This document shows, piece by piece, positions 38,699 through 46,700 of a stretch of 64,000 nt of DNA. Both the position numbers and the translations under genes were made by a program. Source of the stretch: Nevskiales bacterium (GTDB lineage: Bacteria > Pseudomonadota > Gammaproteobacteria > Steroidobacterales > GCA-2729495); NCBI GenBank assembly GCA_011526045.1, contig WYBE01000031.1:1-64000 (forward strand). Direction: 5' to 3'. How positions within the stretch are numbered: the first letter of the stretch is position 1; every line of letters starts with the position of its first letter. The notes under the pieces are model-generated. The model made no database searches. It was not told the DNA's origin and was given only the letters and a program-made list of their open reading frames with translations.

Positions 38699-38956
38699 AT
38701 GCGTGAAATCTTCCTGAAGTGGTATGGGTTAACCGCCAACTGGCAGAAACTGGCTGAGACTCGAACCATCCTGACGGCAACCATCGCCACGAGCCCGGCC
38801 AACACAGGACTTATGCAGGTCCGCGTCGATGGCGGCACCGAGGCCAACTGGCCCAAGGGCGTGAGTAGCGCTTTCCTTGGGATTGACATTTCGCGGATCG
38901 AGGTCAAGGGGACTGTCGGCGACAACCTACTCGTCGCCGGCACCAGCAGCGAGTGA
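38699..38956 (+). CDS. unrecognised 85-aa late protein, paralogue of the previous gene
   Basis: This shorter relative of the 38348 product has NWQKLAETRTILTATIATSP, then IDISRIEVKGTVGDNLLVAG. It lacks the Gly-rich tail. The pair arose by tandem duplication and divergence. It precedes the tail tube gene by 11 nt. Confidence 0.6.
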   Translation: MREIFLKWYGLTANWQKLAETRTILTATIATSPANTGLMQVRVDGGTEANWPKGVSSAFLGIDISRIEVKGTVGDNLLVAGTSSE

Positions 38957-38967
38957 GGAGGTAGATC

Positions 38968-39390
38968 ATGGCCATCAAGCTGGGCATGGATGCCCGACTG
39001 AATTACAAGGCCGGCGGCCAGGGCGGCGGCGGGGCCTGGACAGAACTATCCAACGTCAAGGATGTGACCCTTTCGCTGGAAACCGGCGAGGCCGATGTCA
39101 CCACCCGTGCGAATTCCGGCTGGCGGGCCACGGTCGCCACGTTGAAAGAGGCGACGGTCGAATTCGAGATGGTGTGGGACACGGCCGATGCCGGTTTCAC
39201 CGCCATCAAGAACGCCTTTCTGACCAATGCCGCCATCGGTTTCCAGGTTCTGGACGGCGACAGCGGCTCGGGCCTCCAGGCGGATTTCATGATTACGAAC
39301 TTCTCACGGAACGAGGCGCTGGAGGAGGCCATCACAGTGAGCGTGACGGCGAAGGTGACGTATTCAGCAACGGCGCCGAGTTGGATTTGA
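38968..39390 (+). CDS. phage tail tube protein
   Basis: This 140-aa protein matches a siphovirus tail tube pattern: LGMDARLNYKAGG at the start, VKDVTLSLETGEADVTTRAN, WRATVATLKEATVEFEMVWD, and a final EEAITVSVTAKVTYS. These proteins stack into hexameric rings that form the DNA conduit. It has a GAGGAGG site before ATG 38968 and is followed by the tail chaperone gene. Confidence 0.87.
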   Translation: MAIKLGMDARLNYKAGGQGGGGAWTELSNVKDVTLSLETGEADVTTRANSGWRATVATLKEATVEFEMVWDTADAGFTAIKNAFLTNAAIGFQVLDGDSGSGLQADFMITNFSRNEALEEAITVSVTAKVTYSATAPSWI

Positions 39391-39438
39391 TCGGGAAGGC
39401 ACGTAGGCAGCAAGGCACGGAGGCACGAAGGTAAAGGC

Positions 39439-39786
39439 ATGAAGACGTTCACTGATAACGCGGGCCGCACTTGGACCATCGCCATCAACGTCGAGGCCAT
39501 CAAGCGTGTGCGCGGGCTGCTAAATGTGGACCTGTTGGAAATCGTCGATGGCAAACTGATCGAACGCCTGATCCGCGATCCGGTCCTGCTGTGCGACATT
39601 GTCTATGCCGTCTGCAAGCCGGAGGCGGATGCGAAAAACGTCAGCGACGAAAACTTCGGGCGGGCGATGGCCGGCGATGCCATTGAGCACGCGACCAAGG
39701 CGCTCTTGGAGGAACTCGTGGGTTTTTCCCCAGCCCGAGGGATCGGGCGAACCTTCAGCGCGTACTCGAGAAGACGTGGCGGGTGA
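39439..39786 (+). CDS. tail assembly chaperone, short (zero-frame) product
   Basis: The 115-aa product reads MKTFTDNAGRTWTIAINVEA at the start, then helical segments (LLEIVDGKLIERLIRDPVLL, IEHATKALLEELVGF). Its place between the tail tube and tape measure genes is that of the lambda gpG-type chaperone. The frame contains the slippery heptamer GGGTTTT near its end; after it the zero-frame tail (SPARGIGRTFSAYSRRRGG) is short and basic, as expected for the unshifted product. Confidence 0.78.
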   Translation: MKTFTDNAGRTWTIAINVEAIKRVRGLLNVDLLEIVDGKLIERLIRDPVLLCDIVYAVCKPEADAKNVSDENFGRAMAGDAIEHATKALLEELVGFSPARGIGRTFSAYSRRRGG

Positions 39787-39938
39787 TGGACAGGGCGAGG
39801 GACGTGGTCGAGGCGAGGTTGGAAAGCGTGAACGTCGAGAAGGTCGTCGAACAGGCGCTGGAGAGTGCTGGGAACTCATCTGGCACTGCGCCGGCATCAT
39901 CGGCCTTGATCCCGGAAGGTTCACACTTGCTGAACTAA
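39439..39938 (+). CDS. tail assembly chaperone, -1 frameshift product (gpGT-type)
   Basis: At 39720-39726 the codons read gtG GGT TTT, a canonical X XXY YYZ slippery site. A -1 shift gives a 166-aa fusion that continues FPSPRDRANLQRVLEKTWRV and VVEARLESVNVEKVVEQALE before TAA at 39936-39938. The extension is helical and lacks stops for 70 codons, which fits the T-domain extension of lambda-type chaperones that guide tape-measure folding. Frameshifting is inferred from the site and from the conserved gene position. Confidence 0.7.
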
Positions 39939-40150
39939 CCCGCATGGCCGAAGGGCGCTCGCGAGATGAATGGGCGCGGACGTCATCACTGTTGGCCCTG
40001 ATCGCCAACGCCCACCGCGATCCCAAGAAGACGAGGGGCTATAAGCCCGGCGACTTCAACCCGTTCGCGGCGCCGGCCAAAGTGGCAAAGGTGAGCGTGG
40101 AAGTGCTCAAGGATGTTTTTCTGCACGGCATGGTGCCGCCGCAGATTTGA
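39776..40150 (+). CDS. late protein overlapping the chaperone (start unclear)
   Basis: In a third frame, the segment from about 39865 to 40150 encodes a convincing protein: WELIWHCAGIIGLDPGRFTL, AELTRMAEGRSRDEWARTSS and LLALIANAHRDPKKTRGYKP, ending FLHGMVPPQI. It overlaps the end of the -1 product. No good ATG lies before the conserved core. GTG 39776 is the nearest upstream start and gives 124 aa with a Gly/Arg-rich lead. Alternatively, it is reached by another frameshift. It resembles small phage tail-assembly proteins encoded at this place. Confidence 0.6.
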   Translation: MAGDGQGEGRGRGEVGKRERREGRRTGAGECWELIWHCAGIIGLDPGRFTLAELTRMAEGRSRDEWARTSSLLALIANAHRDPKKTRGYKPGDFNPFAAPAKVAKVSVEVLKDVFLHGMVPPQI

Positions 40151-40168
40151 AACACATGGAGGTGTTGT

Positions 40169-40594
40169 ATGTTGTTGTCACGGAAGACCATCGTATGTCA
40201 CAGCCTCTTGGCCTTGCTCGGCAGTTGTGTGACCGGCTGTGCCGGCCTCAATGCCAAGCCGCCAATTGAGGAGTTCGCCAACAAGCTCGCCGACCAGGCC
40301 ATCATCCCGGCGGTCAAGCAAGGCTTGGCCCAGGGCGTCCAGCAGCTGACTGTCCAAGCTGGCGCGCAGGGAATCAATCCCACCTACGCAGTGAACTTCT
40401 CCGGAAAATGGGTGGTCGGTCTCGAAGGCAGGGCGTCGGTCGGCGTGGAGGGCATCGCCGGCCAGTTGCAGATCTCTAGCGCTGGAGGCGAAAAGACTGA
40501 GCAAAGTCCGTACTCAAAGGATACGGCCCCGGCGCAGCCCGCAAATCGCGACGAGCAGCCACCCACGACAGTGCCTGGCGGATCACAGCTGTGA
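40169..40594 (+). CDS. phage-encoded lipoprotein
   Basis: The 141-aa protein has a signal sequence with lipobox VTGC (Cys24), so it should be lipid-anchored. The mature part has a helical region (LADQAIIPAVKQGLAQGVQQ) and a beta-like middle (GKWVVGLEGRASVGVEGI), then a Pro/Gln/Thr-rich tail. A role in lysis, superinfection exclusion or the cell-envelope stage is possible. It overlaps the next gene by four bases (GTGA), suggesting joint function. Confidence 0.68.
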   Translation: MLLSRKTIVCHSLLALLGSCVTGCAGLNAKPPIEEFANKLADQAIIPAVKQGLAQGVQQLTVQAGAQGINPTYAVNFSGKWVVGLEGRASVGVEGIAGQLQISSAGGEKTEQSPYSKDTAPAQPANRDEQPPTTVPGGSQL

Positions 40595-40941
40595 CCTGTG
40601 CTCGCCATGTGTTTCTCGCCGGATGCTGCGCGCTGGCGATCACCGGTTGCGCTGCCACGACAGCGCGGCAGTCGATGTCCGGGGCGGGTCCGCCCGCGCC
40701 CCCGAGAGGCTCGTCGTCCTTGCCGCCGCCGAGTGCGCCTCAAACGCACTCGACGGCGCAGGGCAGTCAGCAATCCGGCCAGGGCAATCTCTCCAGCCAG
40801 ATTGATGCCAGCGGCTGGAAGGGCTTGGAGTTTTCAACCGCGGTGCCGGTGGGGCAGGTCGTGCTTATGGCCTTGATGCTGTGGTTGAGCCATCGCCGCG
40901 AGGTGCTGCGGATCACGCAGAATGGAAAGCATGCCACGTGA
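40591..40941 (+). CDS. lipoprotein with C-terminal membrane segment (unimolecular-spanin-like)
   Basis: The 116-aa protein starts at GTG with a lipobox ITGC (Cys20), a Pro/Ser/Gln-rich linker of about 60 residues, and one C-terminal membrane segment (VGQVVLMALMLWLSHRR). A lipoprotein tethered to the outer membrane by its N-terminus and to the inner membrane by its C-terminus is the layout of u-spanins such as T1 gp11. Lysis function is an inference. Its stop overlaps the next gene's GTG. Confidence 0.62.
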   Translation: MTCARHVFLAGCCALAITGCAATTARQSMSGAGPPAPPRGSSSLPPPSAPQTHSTAQGSQQSGQGNLSSQIDASGWKGLEFSTAVPVGQVVLMALMLWLSHRREVLRITQNGKHAT

Positions 40942-41378
40942 TCGACATGCGGATCAAGAATCTGTTTTTCGACCGCAAGGCGGTGGTCGACGCCGTCGAC
41001 AAGGCCAAGCGGGCGGTGCTATCAAAGGCGGGGGCGTTCATTCGCACCATCGCCCGGACCAGCATCCGCAAGCGCAAGGGCTCCTCGCCGCCGGGCTCGC
41101 CGCCGCATTCTCATGTCGGGCTGCTGCGCAACTTCATTCTGTTCGGCTACGACCCGGCGAGCGATTCGGTCGTCATCGGCCCCGCCAAGCTGAACAAACC
41201 TACCGAAGCGCCGAGGGTGCTGGAGCACGGCGGCACCACCACGATCACGAGATTTGCCCGTGGCCGGCTCCGCAAGCGCCGGCTTCGCATCGCCGCGCGA
41301 CCGTACATGGGGCCCGCACTGGAAAAGGAGCAGCCGAAACTGCCCAAACTGTGGGCCGGCAGCGTCAAGGGAGGGTAG
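40938..41378 (+). CDS. HK97 gp10-like / virion morphogenesis protein
   Basis: The 146-aa basic protein starts at GTG 40938 in a GTGA overlap. Its features are KAGAFIRTIARTSIRKRKGS, SPPGSPPHSHVGLLRNFILF and the C-terminal RIAARPYMGPALEKEQPKLP; the last is typical of phage head-tail connector or gp10-like proteins. It lies directly before the tape measure gene, an unusual position but still in the virion block. Confidence 0.7.
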   Translation: MIDMRIKNLFFDRKAVVDAVDKAKRAVLSKAGAFIRTIARTSIRKRKGSSPPGSPPHSHVGLLRNFILFGYDPASDSVVIGPAKLNKPTEAPRVLEHGGTTTITRFARGRLRKRRLRIAARPYMGPALEKEQPKLPKLWAGSVKGG

Positions 41379-41381
41379 GCC

Positions 41382-43376
41382 GTGGCTAACACCCAGGGCA
41401 TTCGCGCCGGACGGGCCTTCATCGAACTGGGCGTGAGTGACAAGCTCACCGCCGGGCTGAAGCGCGCCCAGAAGCGACTCGAAGCCTTCGGCGAAGGGCT
41501 CCGTTCCGTCGGCACTCGAATGACCACAATCGGCGCCGGCATCCTGGCGCCGCTCCTGGCCAGCGCCAAGCTCTTTGCCAACGTCGGCGACAGCCTCGAC
41601 GAGATGTCCGCCCGCACCGGCGTCAGCGTCGAGGCCCTGTCGGAACTGGCATTGGCCGCCGAACTGTCCGGCGCGGACCTGGAAACCCTCGAGATCGGCC
41701 TCCGCAAGATGCAGAAGACCATCACCGAGGCGGCCGGCGGATCGCAAGGTGCTGCCGACGCCCTGGCGCAACTCAGTCTGACCGCCGAGAACCTCGCCTC
41801 ACTCTCACCAGAGCAACAGTTCAAATTGATCGCCGATCGCATCAGCAAAATCGCCGACCCCACGCGCAAGGCAGCGCTAGCGATGGAGATATTCGGCAAG
41901 AGCGGTACGCGCCTACTGCCCATGATCCAGGATGGAGCCAAGGGACTGGAGGCCTTTCAGGAACAGGCCCGTCGGCTTGGACTGACGGTATCCACGCAGA
42001 CCGCCAAGGATGCGGCGCTACTGGCGGATAGCCTGGACATTCTCTGGCGGGTTCTGAAGCAAGGCGTCTTCATCATCGGCTCGGCGCTGGCCGGCACGGT
42101 CCGCGATCTGGCCAACGCCATCACTCGAACGGTCGTCACCGTCACCAACTGGATCAAGCAGAATAGAGAGCTGGTAGTCTGGGTCGCGAAGGTCGGAGCC
42201 GCCGTCGCTGTCGCCGGCGTGACGCTGGTTGCGCTGGGCTATCTCGTCTCCGGCATCGCGGCGGCGTTCGGGACGTTGGCGACGCTTTCGGCGGGAGTGG
42301 GTACGGCGCTGGGCGCAGTCGGCTCGGTACTGGCGGCGATGGTGTCGCCGATCGGGTTGGTAATCTCGGCGGCCGTCGCTTTGGGTGGCGCTTTGCTGGT
42401 CGTCAGCGGTGCGGGGGCGGATGCCCTGGCCTGGTTGGGCGATCAGTTCCGCGCCCTGCGGGAGACAGTATACAAGGTAATTGTCGGGATCTCCGATGCC
42501 TTGGCCGCCGGTGACATCTCATTGGCTGCACAGATCCTTTGGCTGTCCTTGAAACTCGCCTGGCAACAGGGCGTCGGCGCGCTGAATACCATCTGGCTTC
42601 AGGGCAAGCGGGTCTTTCTCACCACGGCGCAAGAGATGTGGTTCGGTGCCTTGGCCTTGGCCGAACAAGTCTTCCACGGCTTGGAGGTCGCATGGATTGA
42701 AACGACGGCCTTCCTGTCGAAAACGTGGACCGGTTTCACGGCGGGCTTTCAGAAGGCCTGGAACACGGCAGTCAATTGGACAACGAAACGTCTGCTCGAC
42801 CTGTGGAGCCTCTTCGATGACACGTTCGATGTCGAGGCCGCCAAGAAGATGGCCGACCAGGACCTGGCCGCAACCAACGCCGAGATCGATAAGCAGCGCG
42901 AGGCCGCGCTGGCCCAACGGGAACAGCAACGCAAGTCGCAGCGCGACCAGGCGCAGGCAGAGGACGAAGCCACATTGGCCGAGATCGGGAGGCAAATCGA
43001 CGAGGCCGAGAAGCGCCTGGGCGAGCAAACCGATGGCAAGCTCGAGGAGACCCGCCGGGCCCTGGCCGAGGCCCGCAAGCAACTGGATGAAGCATTGAAG
43101 AAGGCCCGCGCTGAGCGCGAGACCGCCGACAAGCAGGGCGGCCTACCGCGCCGCAGGATCGGCGATCCGCTTGCCGGGCTCGAAGATCGGTTCGCCGGCA
43201 TCGGCGACATGCTGGCCCGCAAGATCAGCATCGCCGGCACCTTCAATCCGGCTGGCGTGCAAGGGCTGGGCGCGGGCACCGCCGCCGAGCGTACCGCCCG
43301 CGCCACCGAGCAGACCGCCAAGCACACCAAGCGCATCGCCGATGCCACGACCACGGGAGGCCTGCGCTTTGCGTAG
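41382..43376 (+). CDS. tail tape measure protein
   Basis: The 664-aa protein sets tail length. It has the typical start (GRAFIELGVSDKLTAGLKRA), a TMP-type core domain with LAMEIFGKSGTRLLPMIQDG, two hydrophobic segments in the middle (GAAVAVAGVTLVALGYLVSG and nearby), and a long charged coiled coil (about residues 500-580). By the usual ~1.5 angstrom per residue rule, a tail of roughly 100 nm is expected. It begins three bases after the previous stop. Confidence 0.9.
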   Translation: MANTQGIRAGRAFIELGVSDKLTAGLKRAQKRLEAFGEGLRSVGTRMTTIGAGILAPLLASAKLFANVGDSLDEMSARTGVSVEALSELALAAELSGADLETLEIGLRKMQKTITEAAGGSQGAADALAQLSLTAENLASLSPEQQFKLIADRISKIADPTRKAALAMEIFGKSGTRLLPMIQDGAKGLEAFQEQARRLGLTVSTQTAKDAALLADSLDILWRVLKQGVFIIGSALAGTVRDLANAITRTVVTVTNWIKQNRELVVWVAKVGAAVAVAGVTLVALGYLVSGIAAAFGTLATLSAGVGTALGAVGSVLAAMVSPIGLVISAAVALGGALLVVSGAGADALAWLGDQFRALRETVYKVIVGISDALAAGDISLAAQILWLSLKLAWQQGVGALNTIWLQGKRVFLTTAQEMWFGALALAEQVFHGLEVAWIETTAFLSKTWTGFTAGFQKAWNTAVNWTTKRLLDLWSLFDDTFDVEAAKKMADQDLAATNAEIDKQREAALAQREQQRKSQRDQAQAEDEATLAEIGRQIDEAEKRLGEQTDGKLEETRRALAEARKQLDEALKKARAERETADKQGGLPRRRIGDPLAGLEDRFAGIGDMLARKISIAGTFNPAGVQGLGAGTAAERTARATEQTAKHTKRIADATTTGGLRFA

Positions 43377-43384
43377 GAAGGTCC

Positions 43385-44209
43385 ATGCCGCCCCTCGACC
43401 CCGTCACCATCGCAGAGAAGTTCGAGAGCCGGCTGGTCACCATGGGCAACAACCCATCGGCCGAACTGCGCTATGTCATTCGCGGAACCAACGATGATGC
43501 CCAGGCCCGCAACGTACTGGCCGGTACTGCACCCAGTGAATTCGATGTCAGCGGCAGCGGCCTGTTCTTTCTGCCGCTAGACAACCTATCCATCGAGCCG
43601 GTTGGGGACAAGCTGTGGGAGGGTGTCGCCCGCTACGCGCCGGTCTCTTCGCCGCAGACCGAGGACAGCGTTTTTTCCTTCGATACCGGCGGCGGCACGC
43701 AACACATCACCCAAAGCCGGGGGACGGTCGGACGATATGGCCTGCCGGGAAAGACCGCGCCCAACTTCAAGGGGGCCATCGGCGTCACCGCCGACAGCGT
43801 CGAGGGCGTAGATATCACCGTCCCGGTGTATCAGTTCTCGGAGACACATTACCTCAATAATGCGTTTGTCACCTCGGCCTACAAGGGCACGCTGTTCTTC
43901 CTGACCGGCCGGGTAAACAACACCGCATTCAAAGGCTTTGCCCAGGGCGAGTGCCTCTTCCTCGGGGCGAGCGGATCAAAACGCGGCGCGGGCGACTGGG
44001 AGATCAACTACCGCTTCGCCGCCAGCCCCAACGTCACCGGCCTGGTGATCGGCGAGATCGCCGGCATCTCCAAGAAGGGCTGGGAGTACTTGTGGGTGCG
44101 ATATGCCGATGCCGAGGACGCCGCGGCCAAGGCGCTGGTGAAAAAGCCCATCGGGGTCTATGTCGAACAAGTCTATCCCTACGGGGATTTCAGCGCATTG
44201 GGGATTTGA
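43385..44209 (+). CDS. distal tail protein (unrecognised)
   Basis: This 274-aa protein follows the tape measure gene, where distal tail or baseplate proteins are encoded. It reads as mostly beta-strand, with PPLDPVTIAEKFESRLVTMG near the start and a final GVYVEQVYPYGDFSALGI. The Gly-rich SFDTGGGTQHITQSRGTVGR section is likely a loop. No family is recognised, and no enzymatic motif is visible. Confidence 0.68.
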   Translation: MPPLDPVTIAEKFESRLVTMGNNPSAELRYVIRGTNDDAQARNVLAGTAPSEFDVSGSGLFFLPLDNLSIEPVGDKLWEGVARYAPVSSPQTEDSVFSFDTGGGTQHITQSRGTVGRYGLPGKTAPNFKGAIGVTADSVEGVDITVPVYQFSETHYLNNAFVTSAYKGTLFFLTGRVNNTAFKGFAQGECLFLGASGSKRGAGDWEINYRFAASPNVTGLVIGEIAGISKKGWEYLWVRYADAEDAAAKALVKKPIGVYVEQVYPYGDFSALGI

Positions 44210-44224
44210 GGATTTATTGCCGCC

Positions 44225-45262
44225 ATGCCCACACTCAAACATGTTCACCCCGGCGACAAGCTGAACATTCCGGCGACGGCCTACAACGCCTTCGTCGATG
44301 CAGCGCGGGATCTTCAGTCGCGGCAACGCAACGCGGAACGGGAGAGCCAGCGCGATTTCCGGCAGAACGGCATCGTCCTGGTGCGCAACGATTCGGATGA
44401 CGTAATCGAGGCACATCATGCCCTGGCCATTGGCGGCGTCCTCATTGAGCCCGGTTCGGCTGATCAGGAACGGACGTTTCAGTCACGAACGCCGCTTAAG
44501 GGCCACGTCGCCACGGTGGGTTCACCCAAATTGGGCTTCGTCGTGGCTCAGGAGCCGATCGCAGTCGGCGAGGTGGGGCGCTGCGTGATCACCGGCATCA
44601 CCCCGGCGCGCGTACATATATATGATGAACGCGACACCACCTGCGAGCTGGACCCGCTAACCACCGTGCTGGCCAGTGCCCCCCTGGGCGGTGCGCCCAT
44701 CATCTGGCGTGAGACCGGCTTGGGCGAGAAATGGGCGGTGATCGAACTCGGCCGGCCGTCGCTGGCCAGGATCACTGCCATCCTGGGATTGGCACAGCGT
44801 ATTCCCGGTGAATCTAATCGCTGGCGCTATCCCTGGCGTGAGGCGGTACTTGATGGCCAGCCCGGGAGCATCACATACCTGCGTTATGTCGCCGTCCCCG
44901 GTGGCCTGACTTCGAAAACTGGACTCGTCGAAGATCCGGCGCGCATGGCCATCAATCGGTTCGAGGCTCATCACTGCAATGCACCCATCCCCGCGCCGGG
45001 ATTCGGCGGCCTCCTGGGGCTTGGTCCGGTCTGCGACCTGCCGGGCGTGCTCCCCGAGTGCCCGCCCGCCCGAAACCTCGTGCCGCGCCTTATTCCCATC
45101 CCACGCGGCGTCTGCGTGCAATTGACCTGCGAGCGCAACAGCGTCGGCAATCCCGCCTGGGTCTTCGAGGCCGTGAGCCTGGTAGAGTTGGTGGACATCC
45201 AGGACGAGGAGCGCAAGTTCAATCTCTACATCCCCGAATCGGTTGGGGGATCAGGCCCATGA
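44225..45262 (+). CDS. tail-tip protein (unrecognised)
   Basis: The 345-aa protein starts at ATG 44225 with KHVHPGDKLNIPATAYNAFV and contains repeated beta-rich segments (NGIVLVRNDSDDVIEAHHAL, AVGEVGRCVITGITPARVHI), which is common in tail-tip or fibre-attachment proteins. A Cys/Pro-rich stretch lies near residue 275. It shares an ATGA overlap with the methyltransferase gene. No domain is recognised. Confidence 0.65.
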   Translation: MPTLKHVHPGDKLNIPATAYNAFVDAARDLQSRQRNAERESQRDFRQNGIVLVRNDSDDVIEAHHALAIGGVLIEPGSADQERTFQSRTPLKGHVATVGSPKLGFVVAQEPIAVGEVGRCVITGITPARVHIYDERDTTCELDPLTTVLASAPLGGAPIIWRETGLGEKWAVIELGRPSLARITAILGLAQRIPGESNRWRYPWREAVLDGQPGSITYLRYVAVPGGLTSKTGLVEDPARMAINRFEAHHCNAPIPAPGFGGLLGLGPVCDLPGVLPECPPARNLVPRLIPIPRGVCVQLTCERNSVGNPAWVFEAVSLVELVDIQDEERKFNLYIPESVGGSGP

Positions 45263-45807
45263 AGATGGACTTGGACACTCGCCGAAAGGCGGAACGCGAG
45301 AAGTACGTCATCCTGGCCTCCCGGCCGGGCTCGACCTACGGCTCCACCAATCACGGCAAGGCGGCCATCCCGCTGGTGCAGCAGCTGCGCCCGCGCTTCC
45401 TTGTAGACTTCGGCTGCGGCCGCAATGACTTCATTCGCGAGCTGCGGCGGCTGGGCATTGACGGGCTGGGGATCGATTTCGCATTTCCGGAGGCAGACAT
45501 CCCGCGCCCGATGCACAAAACCGGCCTGCTCGAAGGTGTGGCCGATGTGGTCACCAGTTTCGACGCCCTGGAGCATCTGCTTCCGGAGGATGTCGATCCC
45601 GTCTTCCGCGAGATGCGCCGCGTCGCCCGGCCCAGCGGGCATTTCATAATTTCAATCAGCACCCGCCCCAGTCGGATCAAGGTCAGTGGCCAGGGGCTGC
45701 ATATGACCGTGCGGCCGCTGGATTGGTGGATCAAGAGGATTTCATCGATCGGCGTTGTATCTGAAGAGCGGGCGCTGGGTCGGTACGTGGTGGGGCAGTT
45801 TTCATGA
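45259..45807 (+). CDS. class I SAM-dependent methyltransferase
   Basis: The 182-aa protein has the SAM-binding motif I LVDFGCGRNDFIRELR and a later DVVTSFDALEHL with EHL, as in methyltransferase type 11/12 enzymes. The C-terminal part has ISISTRPSRIK and a final strand. The substrate is unknown; its place among tail genes and before a glycosyltransferase-like gene suggests modification of a virion or cell-surface sugar or protein. ATG 45259 is set by ATGA overlap. Confidence 0.82.
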   Translation: MKMDLDTRRKAEREKYVILASRPGSTYGSTNHGKAAIPLVQQLRPRFLVDFGCGRNDFIRELRRLGIDGLGIDFAFPEADIPRPMHKTGLLEGVADVVTSFDALEHLLPEDVDPVFREMRRVARPSGHFIISISTRPSRIKVSGQGLHMTVRPLDWWIKRISSIGVVSEERALGRYVVGQFS

Positions 45808-46700
45808 TGCGTGAGAATCAGTCGGACATCGCGGCACTACAGATGGGGCTGAAAAGTAGAAAAGCCACGCCCGATGGCCTGCGCCTCTATACCGCCGACT
45901 TCGATTCCATCTCGCTGGCCGGATTTTATCGCGGCCGATCGGCGTTCCTAATTCTTGCAGGACCGTCCCTCCAACAGATCGATCTCAATCAACTGAATCG
46001 CCGGGGCGTTGTCACGATGGCGGTGAATAATGCCTGGGCGGTCTGGCGGCCGACGTTCTGGACCTGCGTCGATGACCCCGGCCGGTTCATCGACACCGGC
46101 TGGAAGGACGCCGGCATTCTGAAGTTCGTGCCGGTCTGCTGCTGGAATAAGCGCCTGCGTATCCAGACCACCGACGGCCACATGCGGCCGAGCGCATTCT
46201 GCGTTTGGCAGATGCCGGGCGTACTGTTCTACCGGCGCAATAACCATTTCGACCACCGGCGGTTCCTGACTGGCGACTCCATCTCCTGGGGCAACGATGA
46301 AAAAAGCGTCGATTCCCTGGGCATCACCGGCAAGCGTAGCGTGATGCTCGTGGCCCTGCGGCTGTTGCACTACTTGGGATTTTCAACCGTGTACCTGCTG
46401 GGCTGCGACTTCAAGATGGCCGAGGACCGCAAGTACGCCTTCGATGAATCCCGCGCCGCCAACGCCATCCGCCACAATAACGTCCTCTATGACTCGCTGA
46501 CCCGGCGCTTCGAGGCGTTACAGCCCCATTTCAAGAAGCATGGATTCCGGGTGGTGAACTGCTCGCCGGGTAGTGCCTTGACTGCCTTCGAGCGGATGAA
46601 TTTTGCCGAGGCCATTGCTGCCGCGTCGGCGGAGTGCGGCAAACCTGTCAGTACGCTGGGCTGGTACGAGCCCGTTGCTCGGAAGGAGGCCGCGCGATGA
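45804..46700 (+). CDS. DUF115/glycosyltransferase-like protein
   Basis: The 298-aa protein contains AFLILAGPSLQQIDLNQL followed by VVTMAVNNAWAVWRPTFWTC and later LGFSTVYLLGCDFKM. This layout resembles DUF115 and GT42-like sialyltransferase proteins that begin with 'h..GPSL..hD' and carry a late 'G.DF'. It starts in an ATGA overlap with the methyltransferase gene and overlaps the Ser-rich Hint gene. A role in glycosylating the Ser-rich neighbour is attractive but inferred. Donor and acceptor are unknown. Confidence 0.6.
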   Translation: MMRENQSDIAALQMGLKSRKATPDGLRLYTADFDSISLAGFYRGRSAFLILAGPSLQQIDLNQLNRRGVVTMAVNNAWAVWRPTFWTCVDDPGRFIDTGWKDAGILKFVPVCCWNKRLRIQTTDGHMRPSAFCVWQMPGVLFYRRNNHFDHRRFLTGDSISWGNDEKSVDSLGITGKRSVMLVALRLLHYLGFSTVYLLGCDFKMAEDRKYAFDESRAANAIRHNNVLYDSLTRRFEALQPHFKKHGFRVVNCSPGSALTAFERMNFAEAIAAASAECGKPVSTLGWYEPVARKEAAR

